A DNA stretch of 64,000 nt from Nocardioides mesophilus (GCF_014395785.1 NZ_CP060713.1:2322501-2386500); one strand, 5' to 3'; counted from the stretch's first letter, positions 1 to 10,406 are shown. Translations and numbers: made by a program. The notes: generated by a model from the letters alone, not told the origin.

Positions 1-1
1 C

Positions 2-322
2 GCGGTGATGTCGCTGCTCGAGGGGCACGCCGACGTCGTCATGGACGGTGTCGGCCCGGAGGTGATCCCGTCGGTGGCCGCGATCCGGCGCCGGTTCAAC
101 GAGCGGCGCAAGGGCGCCGGACCGCTGGACCGCGTGCTGCGCCGGCTGCTCGGCCTCGAGGCGAAGATGGCGCAGTACCGCAACGGCGCGGCCTTCGTCC
201 GCGGAGCCGTGGACAAGGTCGGCATGGAGGGCTTCAACGCGGTCTGGGTCGGTCCGGAGAACCTGCCGAGCCGCGACGAGATCGGCGACCCCGAGGCCTG
301 GGTGCGCCGCGTGCACGGCTAG
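2..322 (+). CDS. DUF2342-type zinc-dependent metalloprotease, C-terminal part
   Basis: Only the last 106 or so codons lie in the window; the gene begins upstream of base 1. The motif SLLEGHADVVMD near the visible start is typical of the DUF2342 family, zincin-like putative metalloproteases whose genes commonly sit directly before tilS in actinobacteria. The tail ends in an acidic and basic surface-type sequence with no membrane segment. The stop lies 4 bases before tilS, so the two are probably cotranscribed. The biological substrate of this family is not known to me. Family assignment is fairly sure; proteolytic activity is inferred from the family and the catalytic motif is not fully visible. 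Confidence 0.75.
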   Translation, partial: AVMSLLEGHADVVMDGVGPEVIPSVAAIRRRFNERRKGAGPLDRVLRRLLGLEAKMAQYRNGAAFVRGAVDKVGMEGFNAVWVGPENLPSRDEIGDPEAWVRRVHG

Positions 323-326
323 GTCC

Positions 327-1340
327 GTGAGCCTGGATCCTGCGGTCGCCGCCGTACGCCGTGCCGTCCGGTCCGCGCTGGCCGGCCTGCCCGGACCGGA
401 GGAGCCGTCGTCGGCCGGCGTCCCGCCGGTCCTGGTCGCCTGCTCCGGAGGTGCCGACTCGCTCGCGCTGCTGGCGGCCACGGTCTTCGAGGCCCGCGGG
501 TCCCGGCGCGTGGTCGGGGTCACGGTCGACCACGGCCTCCAGGAAGGTTCCGCGGGCCACACGGCCCGGGTCGTGCAGCAGATGGCGACCCTCGGCGCCG
601 ACGAGACCGTCTCGGTCCGGGTGCGGGTGGAGCCGGCCGGCCGGGGTCCGGAGGCAGCAGCCCGGGAGGCGCGCTACGCCGTCCTGGAGGAGGTCGCCGG
701 GCGCACCGGCGCGGCCGCCGTGCTCCTCGGGCACACCGCCGACGACCAGGCCGAGACGGTGCTGCTCGGGCTGACCCGCGGCTCCGGGGGCCGGTCGATC
801 GCCGGGATGCGGCGCGGCTTCGGGCCGTTCCTGCGCCCGCTGCTCGACCTGACCCGGGCGCAGACCGAGGCCGCCTGCACGGCGCAGGGGATCGGGTTCT
901 GGTCCGACCCGCACAACGACGACGACCGGTTCACGCGCAGCCGGGTCCGCCGGCACGTGCTGCCGGTCCTCGAGGCCGAGCTCGGCCCGGGCGTCGCCGC
1001 CACGCTCGCCCGCACCGCCGACCAGGTCCGGGAGGACGTCGAGGCGCTCGACGCGCTCGCCGACGCGGCCCGGCAGGAGGCCGCTGTCGCCGGCGAGCCC
1101 GGCGCCCTGGACGCCCGGGTGCTCGCCGGCCAGCTTCCGGCGCTGCGCCGTCGCGTGCTGCGACTGGCCGCACTGGCCGCCGGCTCGCCCGGCGCCGAGC
1201 TGTTCCGCGTGCACGTGCTGGCGATGGACGCCCTGGTGACCGACTGGCACGGCCAGCGCGAGGTGCAGCTGCCCGGGCACGTGTCGGTGCGGCGCAGCGG
1301 GGGCGTGCTGCGGTTCGCCCGCGGGCCTGTGGCAGGCTGA
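327..1340 (+). CDS. tilS: tRNA(Ile)-lysidine synthase TilS
   Basis: Ligates lysine to C34 of the CAU-anticodon tRNA-Ile in an ATP-dependent reaction, converting the decoded codon from AUG to AUA; cytoplasmic and normally essential. The N-terminal PP-loop motif SGGADS is at residues 40-45, followed by the typical VTVDHGLQ and LLGHTADDQAETVLLGLTRGSG segments. At 337 residues it is of normal length for actinobacterial TilS, with a short C-terminal domain. The GTG start at 327 is 4 bases after the upstream stop. hpt follows after 5 bases, the classical tilS-hpt-ftsH order. Confidence 0.95.
   Translation: MSLDPAVAAVRRAVRSALAGLPGPEEPSSAGVPPVLVACSGGADSLALLAATVFEARGSRRVVGVTVDHGLQEGSAGHTARVVQQMATLGADETVSVRVRVEPAGRGPEAAAREARYAVLEEVAGRTGAAAVLLGHTADDQAETVLLGLTRGSGGRSIAGMRRGFGPFLRPLLDLTRAQTEAACTAQGIGFWSDPHNDDDRFTRSRVRRHVLPVLEAELGPGVAATLARTADQVREDVEALDALADAARQEAAVAGEPGALDARVLAGQLPALRRRVLRLAALAAGSPGAELFRVHVLAMDALVTDWHGQREVQLPGHVSVRRSGGVLRFARGPVAG
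1333..1338 (+). promoter_or_regulatory. Candidate -10 hexamer for hpt (leaderless)
   Basis: CAGGCT at the end of tilS, 7 bases before the hpt ATG. It matches the TANNNT-like spacing seen before many starts in this window, so hpt could be transcribed as a leaderless mRNA in addition to read-through from tilS. The first base deviates from T. Confidence 0.35.
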
Positions 1341-1345
1341 GCCGC

Positions 1346-1897
1346 ATGGACGAGAAGGACATCGAGGGCGACCTGGTCAGCGTCCTCTACACCGAGGCCG
1401 ACATCCAGCAGCGGCTCGGTGAGCTCGCCGCCGCGATCGAGAAGGACTACGAGGGCAAGGAGATCCTGCTCGTCGGCGTCCTCAAGGGCGCGGTCATGGT
1501 GATGGCCGACCTGGCCCGGCACTTCGGCCGGCACGTCGAGATGGACTGGATGGCGATCTCGTCGTACGGCTCGGGGACCAAGTCCTCCGGCGTCGTCCGG
1601 ATCCTCAAGGACCTCGACACCGACATCAGCGGCCGCCACGTCCTGGTGGTCGAGGACATCATCGACACCGGGCTGACGCTCTCCTGGCTGATCTCCAACC
1701 TGGCCTCGCGCGGTCCGGCCTCGGTCGAGATCTGCACGCTGCTTCGCAAGCCCGAGGCCCAGCAGATGAGCGTGGACGTGAAGTACGTCGGCTACGACAT
1801 CCCCAACGAGTTCGTGGTCGGCTACGGCCTCGACTACGCCGAGAAGTACCGCAACCTGCGCTCGATCGGCACCCTCGCCCCGCACGTCTACTCCTGA
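1346..1897 (+). CDS. hpt: Hypoxanthine-guanine phosphoribosyltransferase
   Basis: Purine salvage: transfers phosphoribose from PRPP to hypoxanthine or guanine, giving IMP or GMP. The PRPP-binding signature VVEDIIDTG is at residues 101-109, the flexible-loop region SSYGSGTKSSG lies before it, and LLVGVLKGAVMVMADLAR is the usual N-terminal phosphate-binding segment. At 183 residues it matches the family length. It lies 5 bases after tilS and shares the conserved tilS-hpt-ftsH arrangement. No unusual features. Confidence 0.96.
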   Translation: MDEKDIEGDLVSVLYTEADIQQRLGELAAAIEKDYEGKEILLVGVLKGAVMVMADLARHFGRHVEMDWMAISSYGSGTKSSGVVRILKDLDTDISGRHVLVVEDIIDTGLTLSWLISNLASRGPASVEICTLLRKPEAQQMSVDVKYVGYDIPNEFVVGYGLDYAEKYRNLRSIGTLAPHVYS

Positions 1898-1957
1898 CCG
1901 CCGGGGCCGCCGGAGCGCTCGGGCCCGGTCCGTCCCGCGCCGGGGCAGACCGCCGGG

Positions 1958-1987
1958 TTGGGTATTCGGCCTCCGAGACGGGACAAT
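1958..1987 (+). promoter_or_regulatory. Candidate ftsH promoter
   Basis: TTGGGT (1958-1963) and GACAAT (1982-1987) are separated by 18 bases, an acceptable vegetative sigma spacing, and lie about 100 bases upstream of ftsH. This is pattern matching only. A short GC hairpin (GGGGC-CCGA-GCCCC) lies immediately before the ftsH start codon and could affect initiation. Confidence 0.3.
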
Positions 1988-2087
1988 GGGGAGGTCGGCG
2001 GACCAACGGTCGTCGTTGGCGCTCGCGTGTACTTTCGTTACGCGGATCAGTTGACCTGGCAGGAGGGCGGGGCCCGAGCCCCGGGAC

Positions 2088-4081
<1,994 letters not shown>

Positions 4082-4085
<4 letters not shown>

Positions 4086-4699
4086 CCACCCTCGACCCGA
4101 TCACCCAGGCGCCGCGCGAGACGATCCCCGACTTCGACCAGGCGCGTGCCGAGGCCGCGGTGCGCGAGCTGCTCATCGCGGTCGGCGAGGACCCGGACCG
4201 CGAGGGACTGCTCGACACCCCCGCCCGGGTGGCCCGGGCCTACAAGGAGCTGCTCGCCGGCATGCACCTGAGCGCCGAGGAGGTGCTCACCACCACCTTC
4301 GACCTCGGGCACGACGAGCTGATCCTGGTCCGCGACATCGAGCTCTGGTCGATGTGCGAGCACCACCTGGTGCCGTTCACGGGCGTGGCGCACATCGCCT
4401 ACATCCCCAACGAGAACGGCCGGATCACCGGGCTCTCCAAGCTGGCCCGGCTGGTGGACGTCTTCGCGAAGCGCCCCCAGGTGCAGGAGCGGTTGACCAC
4501 CCAGGTGGCCGACTCGCTGATGCGGATCCTGGAGGCGCGGGGGGCGTTGGTCGTCATCGAGGCCGAGCACCTGTGCATGACGATGCGCGGGGTGAAGAAG
4601 CCCGGGTCCAAGACGATCACCTCGGCCGTCCGCGGCTCGCTGCGGAACCCGGCGACCCGCGCCGAGGCGATGAGCCTGATCACCGCCCGGCGGCACTGA
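4082..4699 (+). CDS. folE: GTP cyclohydrolase I
   Basis: First step of folate biosynthesis: GTP to 7,8-dihydroneopterin triphosphate. Zinc and substrate motifs are intact: [19 protein letters not shown], with the Cys and His ligands, and [11 protein letters not shown] carrying the second Cys ligand. 205 residues is the family norm. The GTG start overlaps the ftsH stop in a GTGA, implying translational coupling. Its 3' end runs 20 bases into the end of the convergent glycosyltransferase gene. The remaining folate genes resume at 6985, so the two reverse-strand genes in between look like an insertion into an ancestral folE-folP cluster. Confidence 0.97.
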
Positions 4700-5978
4700 C
4701 TCCCGTCTGGGTCTCGCCGCGGTCGCTGTTCTCGCCGGTCCCGCCGCCTTCGGTGTGGTCGCCGGTCTCGCCCCGGTCGGCGTGGTCGCCGGTCTTACCG
4801 TGGTCGCGGCGCCCGCCGCCGTGCGGTGGCCGGGCGACCACCCGTCCCTCGACGTGCCACTGGGTCTCCGGCTCGGTGCCGGCCCGCTCCAGACCGTGTG
4901 ACAGGCGCTGTGCCGGCCCGGGTTCCCCCTCGCCGAGCTCCTCGCGCAACGACCGCAGCAGCGGCGCCGGGTGCAGGGAGTAGCCCGGGAATCCGAAGTG
5001 CCTCTTGTCTGCGCCCGCGAGCAGTTCGAGCAGCGTCCGCACCTCGGCGAGCTCGGTGCTGTCGAAGCCGGAGGGCCGGTAGCCGTGCCGCTGCGCCGGC
5101 GGCGTCATGAGGAAGCCGAGCTCCTCCAGGGTCTCGGCGTCGTCCTGGACGAGCCGGCGGTAGACCTCCATCAGCAGCTCGCGCTTGCGCTCCTCGCCGA
5201 GGTGGTCCTTGGCCAGGATCGACCGGACGCAGGCGCGGATGCGGCTCTTGCGCGGCTGGAAGCTCGAGGGCGATCCGCTGGAGAGGTGCGCCAGCCACTT
5301 GCGGACGAACTCCTCGCCCGAGTAAGACTCGTAGTGGAGCAGCCGCAGGTCCTCGGAGCGCAGCGGCTTCACGCTGTGCCCCTCGTGGTCGACCACCCGG
5401 TGGATGCCCAGCCTCCGGTCGAGCGTCGGTCGCAGGCCGGGCTTGCCGCTGGTGTGTCCGTTGAAGTAGTCGCTCATCCGCGGTCGGCGTACGACCTCGA
5501 ACGTGCTCAGCAGCCAGAGGTCGTCGCGGGACAGGGGGAACTTGAACCGGTCCACCGGGCCGTCCCACCGCGGCCGGCTGAGCGCCTCGAGCGTCTGCAG
5601 GCCCACCGCGGTCACGTCGTCGGGCAGCGACAGCAGCGACGCCTTGTCCACGTCGAGGCACTCGTCGCCGTCGAGGTGGACGAGCCACGCGACCCGGTCG
5701 AAGCAGCTGAGCACGGTATTGACCAGGTTCGCGTTCACGAACTGCCGGGTGTTCAGCTCGGAGGGGCGCTGGTCGGCCCAGTAGCCGGGGCCGGTCGGCA
5801 CCGAGGTGACGTGCGGGGTCGCCGACAGCAGCGCCTGCACCTCCGGGTCCGCGTCGTCGACGAAGACGAACAGGTGGTCGGCGCCTGCCGCCAGGTTGCG
5901 CTCCACGAACGCCCCGACGTTCTCGGGGGAGTCCCTGACGGTGCTCACCGTGCAGACCAGCCCGGCGTGCACGCTCAC
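4680..5978 (-). CDS. Glycosyltransferase family 2-like protein
   Basis: Probable sugar transferase, 432 residues. The N-terminus ([21 protein letters not shown]) resembles the Rossmann-like start of family 2 glycosyltransferases, [11 protein letters not shown] follows, and HLDGDECL with the acidic cluster DGDE at 103-106 is the expected nucleotide-sugar/metal site. The GTG start overlaps the upstream FkbM methyltransferase stop by GTGA. The last 50 or so residues are a hydrophilic low-complexity tail built from near-repeats of TGDH and DRGETG, encoded by a degenerate repeat at 4706-4806, and they overlap the folE 3' end. Acceptor and sugar are unknown. It probably acts with its partner on a surface glycan. 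Confidence 0.78.
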   Translation of the reverse strand: MSVHAGLVCTVSTVRDSPENVGAFVERNLAAGADHLFVFVDDADPEVQALLSATPHVTSVPTGPGYWADQRPSELNTRQFVNANLVNTVLSCFDRVAWLVHLDGDECLDVDKASLLSLPDDVTAVGLQTLEALSRPRWDGPVDRFKFPLSRDDLWLLSTFEVVRRPRMSDYFNGHTSGKPGLRPTLDRRLGIHRVVDHEGHSVKPLRSEDLRLLHYESYSGEEFVRKWLAHLSSGSPSSFQPRKSRIRACVRSILAKDHLGEERKRELLMEVYRRLVQDDAETLEELGFLMTPPAQRHGYRPSGFDSTELAEVRTLLELLAGADKRHFGFPGYSLHPAPLLRSLREELGEGEPGPAQRLSHGLERAGTEPETQWHVEGRVVARPPHGGGRRDHGKTGDHADRGETGDHTEGGGTGENSDRGETQTGVSAAGR

Positions 5979-6943
5979 TCCTTGCTCGGCCGCGCCGGCG
6001 CACGCGTGAGGGCTTCGGCGCGCACCATGACCATGTCGAACTCGATGACGCGCAGCGTCGCCGCGTGCCGCGAGACCGGGTACATGCCGGTGATCTCGAA
6101 GCCCTGCCGCTCGTACTCGCTGAGCTGTTCGGGTAGCCGGGGCATCCCGTCGTAGATCGGCACGCAGGCAACCTCGGACTGCATCGCGAGCACCTCGCCG
6201 ATCCGATCGCCGGCGCCCCGGAACGTCTGCAGGTCGTAGCCCTGCGTGTCCATCTTGAGGTAGACCCGCGGCTGCGACAGCCCGGCTACGACCTCGTCGA
6301 GGACCCCGTCCAGACGGCGGATCTCGATCGTCTCCGGGGTAGGTGCCGTGAGCTGCTCGGTGAAGACCTTGCGGCCGAAGTCGCTGGCGGGCAGCAGCGA
6401 GCTCAGCCGCTTGCCGGGGGTGGTGTTGATCTGGGCGGTCGTGTTCGAGTCCCCCAGCGCATAGGGCAGCACCCGCCACTCCGGGTCGTCGGCCGCTGCG
6501 GCCTCGAGCAGCTCGACGAACTCCGCGACCGGCTCGAAGGAGACGATGCGGCCGGTGTAGCCGGCCGTTCGCAGGCGGCGGGCGTACTGACCGGCGTTGG
6601 CGCCGACGTCGAGGACACAGTTGATCCGCGCCTCCCGCAGCACGTGGGCGACGTGTTCCTCGGCAAGCCAGTTCCCCAGCCCCCGCTGGACCGCGCCCAT
6701 GTGCGCGCGGGCCGCAGCCAGGTCCACCAGCAGCCCGGACCGGGCCTCGGGAGGGCCGACGCGGTGCCACTGGCGTCGCGGACCTTGCTGCACGAGCCAG
6801 GCGTCGTCGTCGAGGCGGCGCAGCCGCTGCCGGGTGTCGGTCCAGGGTGCCTGCACGAGCCAGGCGCCCAGGCCGATCGGGCGCACCGGGGTGCGTCCGC
6901 GGAGGCCGGACTTGCGCAGGAGGCCACTCAGTCTGTGAGGCAT
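5975..6943 (-). CDS. FkbM family methyltransferase
   Basis: SAM-dependent O-methyltransferase of the FkbM type, 322 residues. SAM-binding motif I is VLDVGANAG at about 110-118, followed by IVSFEPV (acidic end of strand 2) and, later, VYLKMDTQGYDLQTFRGA, the signature FkbM segment. The ATG at 6943 is preferred over a TTG three codons upstream because a -10 hexamer lies 7 bases before it. Coupled by GTGA overlap to the glycosyltransferase, suggesting methylation of the sugar that enzyme adds. FkbM proteins also occur in antibiotic pathways, but nothing else here suggests secondary metabolism. Confidence 0.85.
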   Translation of the reverse strand: MPHRLSGLLRKSGLRGRTPVRPIGLGAWLVQAPWTDTRQRLRRLDDDAWLVQQGPRRQWHRVGPPEARSGLLVDLAAARAHMGAVQRGLGNWLAEEHVAHVLREARINCVLDVGANAGQYARRLRTAGYTGRIVSFEPVAEFVELLEAAAADDPEWRVLPYALGDSNTTAQINTTPGKRLSSLLPASDFGRKVFTEQLTAPTPETIEIRRLDGVLDEVVAGLSQPRVYLKMDTQGYDLQTFRGAGDRIGEVLAMQSEVACVPIYDGMPRLPEQLSEYERQGFEITGMYPVSRHAATLRVIEFDMVMVRAEALTRAPARPSKE

Positions 6944-6950
6944 GCGCGTC

Positions 6951-6956
6951 AATCTA
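6951..6956 (-). promoter_or_regulatory. -10 hexamer of the FkbM/glycosyltransferase operon
   Basis: Reverse strand TAGATT followed by 7 bases and the ATG at 6943, a leaderless arrangement. It sits back to back with the folP -10 at 6973. Confidence 0.55.
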
Positions 6957-6972
6957 CGGGAGGCCGGCCGGA

Positions 6973-6978
6973 TAGGCT
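6973..6978 (+). promoter_or_regulatory. -10 hexamer of folP (leaderless)
   Basis: TAGGCT followed by 6 bases and the folP ATG at 6985, so transcription should start at or next to the initiation codon. No Shine-Dalgarno sequence is visible, consistent with a leaderless mRNA. Confidence 0.6.
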
Positions 6979-6984
6979 CGGCCC

Positions 6985-7845
6985 ATGTTCGAGCGCCCGC
7001 CTCGGTACGTCGACGGCCTGCCGCGGCCCGACCGCTGCCTGGTGATGGGCGTGCTCAACGTGACCCCGGACTCCTTCTCCGACGGGGGCCAGTTCCTGGA
7101 CCGGTCCCGGGCCGTCGAGCACGGGCTCGGGCTGGCCGCCGAGGGCGCCGACCTCGTGGACGTCGGCGGGGAGTCCACGCGCCCGGGCGCGGTCCGGCCC
7201 GGCCCGCAGGAGGAGCTCGAGCGGGTTGTCCCGGTGGTCGAGGCGCTGGCGTCGCAGGGCGTGCAGGTCTCCGTCGACACGATGCGTGCCTCGGTGGCCG
7301 AGGCGGCGGTCGAGGCGGGTGCGGTGCTGGTCAACGACGTCTCCGGCGGCCTCGCCGACCCCGAGATGTTCGGCACCGTCGCGCGGCTGCGGGCGGCGTA
7401 CGTCCTGATGCACTGGCGGGCGCACTCGGCCACCATGCAGCAGCACGCGACGTACGCCGACGTGGTCGGCGACGTGGCCGAGGAGCTCCGCGGCCAGCTC
7501 GACAAGGCCGTGGCCGCCGGGATGGACCCGGCCCGGATCGCGCTGGACCCGGGGATCGGCTTCTCCAAGACCGGCGCGCAGAACTGGGAGGTGCTGGCCG
7601 GCCTGGGCAGGCTCCACGAGCTCGGGCTCCCGATCCTGGTCGCCACCAGCCGCAAACGGTTCCTCGGCACGCTGCTCGCCGGCGCGGACGGCGAGCCGCG
7701 CCCGCCGCTGCAGCGCGAGGACGCCACCACGGCCACCTCGGCGCTGGCCGCGGCGGCCGGAGCATGGTGCGTGCGCGCGCACCGGGTGCGGGCCACCCTG
7801 GACGCGGTCCGGGTGGCCGGCCGCTGGGCAGGCGCGGCCTCGTGA
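6985..7845 (+). CDS. folP: Dihydropteroate synthase
   Basis: Condenses p-aminobenzoate with dihydropterin pyrophosphate to 7,8-dihydropteroate; the sulfonamide target. Signature one MGVLNVTPDSFSDGG lies close to the N-terminus, signature two VDVGGESTRPGA follows, and the C-terminal TSRKRFLG loop contacts pterin phosphate. 286 residues is normal for actinobacterial FolP. It heads the folP-NTF2-folB-folK-DUF3180 operon, in which every junction overlaps. The GTGA overlap with the next gene indicates coupling. Confidence 0.96.
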   Translation: MFERPPRYVDGLPRPDRCLVMGVLNVTPDSFSDGGQFLDRSRAVEHGLGLAAEGADLVDVGGESTRPGAVRPGPQEELERVVPVVEALASQGVQVSVDTMRASVAEAAVEAGAVLVNDVSGGLADPEMFGTVARLRAAYVLMHWRAHSATMQQHATYADVVGDVAEELRGQLDKAVAAGMDPARIALDPGIGFSKTGAQNWEVLAGLGRLHELGLPILVATSRKRFLGTLLAGADGEPRPPLQREDATTATSALAAAAGAWCVRAHRVRATLDAVRVAGRWAGAAS

Positions 7846-8291
7846 GCTCCGCGGAGGTCCACGCCGAGGTGGAGCAGGCGAACGCCGCGTTCTACGCCGC
7901 GTTCGAGAACGCCGACCTCGACGCGATGCGGGACCTGTGGCTGGAGGACCCGGAGACGCTGTGCGTGCACCCGGGCGCGATGCCGGTGCGCGGCACCCCC
8001 GCGATCAGCCGCTCCTGGGCGCTGATCATGGCCAACACCCCCTACATCCAGTTCTTCCTCACCGACGTCGAGGTCAGCGTGCTCGGCGGCGCACCCGCGG
8101 GCGGCCGCGCCGTGGCCTCGGTGACCTGCACCGAGAACGTCCTGACCGGCGACGAACGCGCTGGCACCGACGTGTTCGGCGGCGCGAAGGCAGTCGCGAC
8201 CAACGTGTTCGTGCACGCTGAGGACGGCTGGCGGTTGTGGATCCACCACGCGTCACCGGTACTGTCGAGGGAGAACGATGACGACGCATGA
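7842..8291 (+). CDS. NTF2/SnoaL-like small protein in the folate operon
   Basis: 149 residues with the fold pattern of the nuclear transport factor 2 / SnoaL-like / DUF4440 superfamily: an N-terminal helical stretch NAAFYAAFENADLDAMRDLWLEDP, then VHPGAMPVRGTPAI and alternating beta strands ending in DGWRLWIHHASPV. A homologue in the same slot between folP and folB is common in Streptomyces and relatives, so a conserved auxiliary role in pterin metabolism is possible but undemonstrated. The GTG start overlaps the folP stop and the stop lies inside folB. No catalytic residues can be assigned. Confidence 0.8.
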   Translation: MSSAEVHAEVEQANAAFYAAFENADLDAMRDLWLEDPETLCVHPGAMPVRGTPAISRSWALIMANTPYIQFFLTDVEVSVLGGAPAGGRAVASVTCTENVLTGDERAGTDVFGGAKAVATNVFVHAEDGWRLWIHHASPVLSRENDDDA

Positions 8292-8679
8292 CAACCTCCG
8301 GGACGGCGGCACCGGTCACCCGGACCGGCTCTCCGTCCTCGGGATCGAAGCCGTCGGGCACCACGGAGTCTTCGACTTCGAGCGGCGCGACGGTCAGGTC
8401 TTCAAGGTCGACCTGACGCTCGGGATGGACACCCGCCCCGCAGCGCTCAGCGACGACTTGCAGGACACCGTCGACTACGGAAGCCTCGTGTCGGCAGTGA
8501 AGCAGGCGATCGAGAACGACCCGGTCGACCTGATCGAGACGCTGGCCCAACGCATCGCCGACGTCTGCCTCTCCGACCGGAGGGTGGGCTGGACCACGGT
8601 GACCGTGCACAAGCCGGATGCGCCCATCCAGGCGACGTTCTCGGACGTCGCACTGACGATCCATCGGAGCCGACAGTGA
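8278..8679 (+). CDS. folB: Dihydroneopterin aldolase
   Basis: Cleaves 7,8-dihydroneopterin to 6-hydroxymethyl-7,8-dihydropterin and glycolaldehyde. Typical elements are GIEAVGHHGVFDFERRDGQVFKVDL with the substrate-binding Glu, TVDYGSL, and IETLAQRIAD followed by VTVHKPDAPI with the catalytic Lys. 133 residues, slightly longer than average because of about 15 extra N-terminal residues. The ATG at 8278 has a good Shine-Dalgarno (GAGGGAG) inside the preceding gene, which it overlaps by 14 bases. Confidence 0.94.
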   Translation: MTTHDNLRDGGTGHPDRLSVLGIEAVGHHGVFDFERRDGQVFKVDLTLGMDTRPAALSDDLQDTVDYGSLVSAVKQAIENDPVDLIETLAQRIADVCLSDRRVGWTTVTVHKPDAPIQATFSDVALTIHRSRQ

Positions 8680-9245
8680 CAGAGACCCCCAACCCGCACA
8701 TCGTCGACACCGACACCCTGACCGGGGAGATGCACCCGATCCGGCGCTGCGTGATCGCGATCGGCTCCAACCTCGGCGAGCGGCTGAACAACCTCCAGGG
8801 CGCTGTCGACTCGCTGGCCGACACCCCGGAGGTCTGGGTGACCTCGGTGTCCCCGGTCTACGAGACCACGCCGCTGGACGCCCCCGAGGGCTCCGCGGAG
8901 TTCCTCAACGCGGTCCTCCTCGCCGACACCACGCTCTCCGCCCGCACCTTGCTCGAGCGGGCGCTGGCGGTGGAAGACGCCTTCGGCCGGGAGCGCACCG
9001 GCGAGTACGGCGCCCCGCGGACCCTCGACGTCGACTTGATCGTCGTCGGCGACCGGCGCGCCCACGACGACGACCTGGTGCTGCCGCACCCGCGGGCGCA
9101 CGAGCGCGCCTTCGTGCTGGCGCCGTGGAACGACGTCGAGCCCGACGCCGAGCTCATCGACCACGGACCGGTGGCGGAGCTGCTGGCGAAGGCCGGCGCG
9201 GACGGCGTCTCCCGGAGAGACGACCTGGAGCTCTCCCTGCAGTGA
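8676..9245 (+). CDS. folK: 2-amino-4-hydroxy-6-hydroxymethyldihydropteridine diphosphokinase
   Basis: Transfers pyrophosphate from ATP to 6-hydroxymethyl-7,8-dihydropterin, supplying the FolP substrate. The HPPK fold is clear from IAIGSNLGERLNNLQGAV, VSPVYETTPLD, the metal-binding pair in RTLDVDLIVV, and LPHPRAHERAFVLAPW. 189 residues, with about 24 extra residues at the N-terminus before the first strand. The GTG start overlaps the folB stop by GTGA and its own stop overlaps the next gene the same way. Confidence 0.96.
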   Translation: MTETPNPHIVDTDTLTGEMHPIRRCVIAIGSNLGERLNNLQGAVDSLADTPEVWVTSVSPVYETTPLDAPEGSAEFLNAVLLADTTLSARTLLERALAVEDAFGRERTGEYGAPRTLDVDLIVVGDRRAHDDDLVLPHPRAHERAFVLAPWNDVEPDAELIDHGPVAELLAKAGADGVSRRDDLELSLQ

Positions 9246-9760
9246 GCCGCCAGACGGACCCCGAGGACGAGCCGGTCCCCGAACCCCCGGGTCCCGCCGG
9301 CCGGGTCGGCCCCACGCCACCGGGCCTGCTCCTGGGGCTCGCCCTCGCCGGCCTGGTGCTCGGCTGGCTGGTCCGACCGGCCTGCGTGCGCCTCGGCGTG
9401 CCCGCACCCCGGGTCAGCTGGCTGCCGGTGCTCGCCCTGCTGCTGGTCGCGCTCATCCTCGGCGCGGTCGCCTGGTCGACGTACCGCTCCCTGCAGAAGC
9501 GGGGTGAGCGTCTGGAGCCGCACCGCGCCGTCAACCGGTTGGTGCTGGCCAAGGCGTGCGCGCTGACCGGCGCGGTGGTGGCCGGCGGCTACCTCGGCTA
9601 CGCGCTCAGCTGGGTGGGGCTGACCGACGCCGAGCTGGGTCAGCAGCGGCTCGTCCGGTCGCTGGTCGCCGGGCTGGCCGGTGTGGCGATCGTCGCGTCA
9701 TCGCTGGTGCTGGAGCGAGCGTGTCGCATCCGTGACGGCGGTGACGAGAACCTACGCTGA
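9242..9760 (+). CDS. DUF3180 membrane protein
   Basis: 172-residue integral membrane protein with four predicted helices, at about residues 27-50, 61-84, 100-120 and 135-156, and a Pro-rich cytoplasmic N-terminus. This matches DUF3180, whose gene almost always follows folK in actinobacteria. Function unknown. The GTG start overlaps the folK stop by GTGA, so it is the last gene of the coupled folate operon. Conserved linkage hints at a role tied to folate metabolism, but the sequence shows no transporter signature. Confidence 0.85.
   Translation: MSRQTDPEDEPVPEPPGPAGRVGPTPPGLLLGLALAGLVLGWLVRPACVRLGVPAPRVSWLPVLALLLVALILGAVAWSTYRSLQKRGERLEPHRAVNRLVLAKACALTGAVVAGGYLGYALSWVGLTDAELGQQRLVRSLVAGLAGVAIVASSLVLERACRIRDGGDENLR
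9753..9758 (+). promoter_or_regulatory. -10 hexamer before the coiled-coil membrane gene
   Basis: TACGCT at the end of the DUF3180 gene, followed by 6 bases and the ATG at 9765. Suggests a separate leaderless transcript starting there. Confidence 0.5.
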
Positions 9761-9764
9761 GCGC

Positions 9765-10406
9765 ATGGCCAGTCCTTCCCCGCACGACCTGCCGGCCCGG
9801 CCGCACCGTCGACGTCAGCGCAGCGTCCGCGTCACCGTCGCCGTCGCCCTCCTCAGCCTGGCCACCGCCGTCGTGGTCGTGGCCGTCCCCACCCAGTCGG
9901 TGCTCTGGCTGACCGTCGCCTCGGTCCTGGCGCTGGCGTGCGGCTGGGCGGCCGCCCGGATCGTCTACACCGAGCTCGTGCAGAGCCGTCGCGACGCCGC
10001 CACCGACCGCGCGGCGCAGGCGCAGGCCTACCGCAGCATGTTCGCCGAGCGGGCCACCGAGCACGCCGAGTTCACCACGGGGATGACCGACCGGCTGTCG
10101 CTGCGGGAGCGTGAGATCGCCGAGCTGACCTCCACGGTGGTCGCCGCCGAGATGCGAGCCGTCGAGGCCGAGTCCCGGGTCCAGCGCGAGGCCCGCCGCG
10201 CCAACGAGGCGTCCGAGCGTGCGAGCGAGGCGCAGTCGCGCGTCCACGAGCTCGAGAAGCTGGTCGAGGAGCTCGAGGTCCACCGGGCCGAGCAGTTCGA
10301 CCAGCTCGCCTCCTGGGAGGGCTTCGAGACCGTCGTGGACCTGATGGCCTGGGAGCAGAAGGTCACCGCGGCCCAGCACGCGGAGCCGCAGCAGAAGCAG
10401 GCCTGA
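9765..10406 (+). CDS. Two-helix membrane protein with C-terminal coiled coil
   Basis: 213 residues, not assigned to a named family. An Arg-rich N-terminus is followed by two adjacent hydrophobic helices (about 24-43 and 48-66). Residues 70-185 are almost entirely charged and Ala-rich with heptad character, for example EIAELTSTVVAAEMRAVEAES and SERASEAQSRVHELEKLVEELEV, predicting a long cytoplasmic coiled coil. Mycobacteria carry an Ala/Arg-rich membrane protein at about the same place after the folate operon, so it may be the equivalent. A scaffolding or cell-envelope role is conceivable, but no function can be read from the sequence. Confidence 0.7.
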   Translation: MASPSPHDLPARPHRRRQRSVRVTVAVALLSLATAVVVVAVPTQSVLWLTVASVLALACGWAAARIVYTELVQSRRDAATDRAAQAQAYRSMFAERATEHAEFTTGMTDRLSLREREIAELTSTVVAAEMRAVEAESRVQREARRANEASERASEAQSRVHELEKLVEELEVHRAEQFDQLASWEGFETVVDLMAWEQKVTAAQHAEPQQKQA

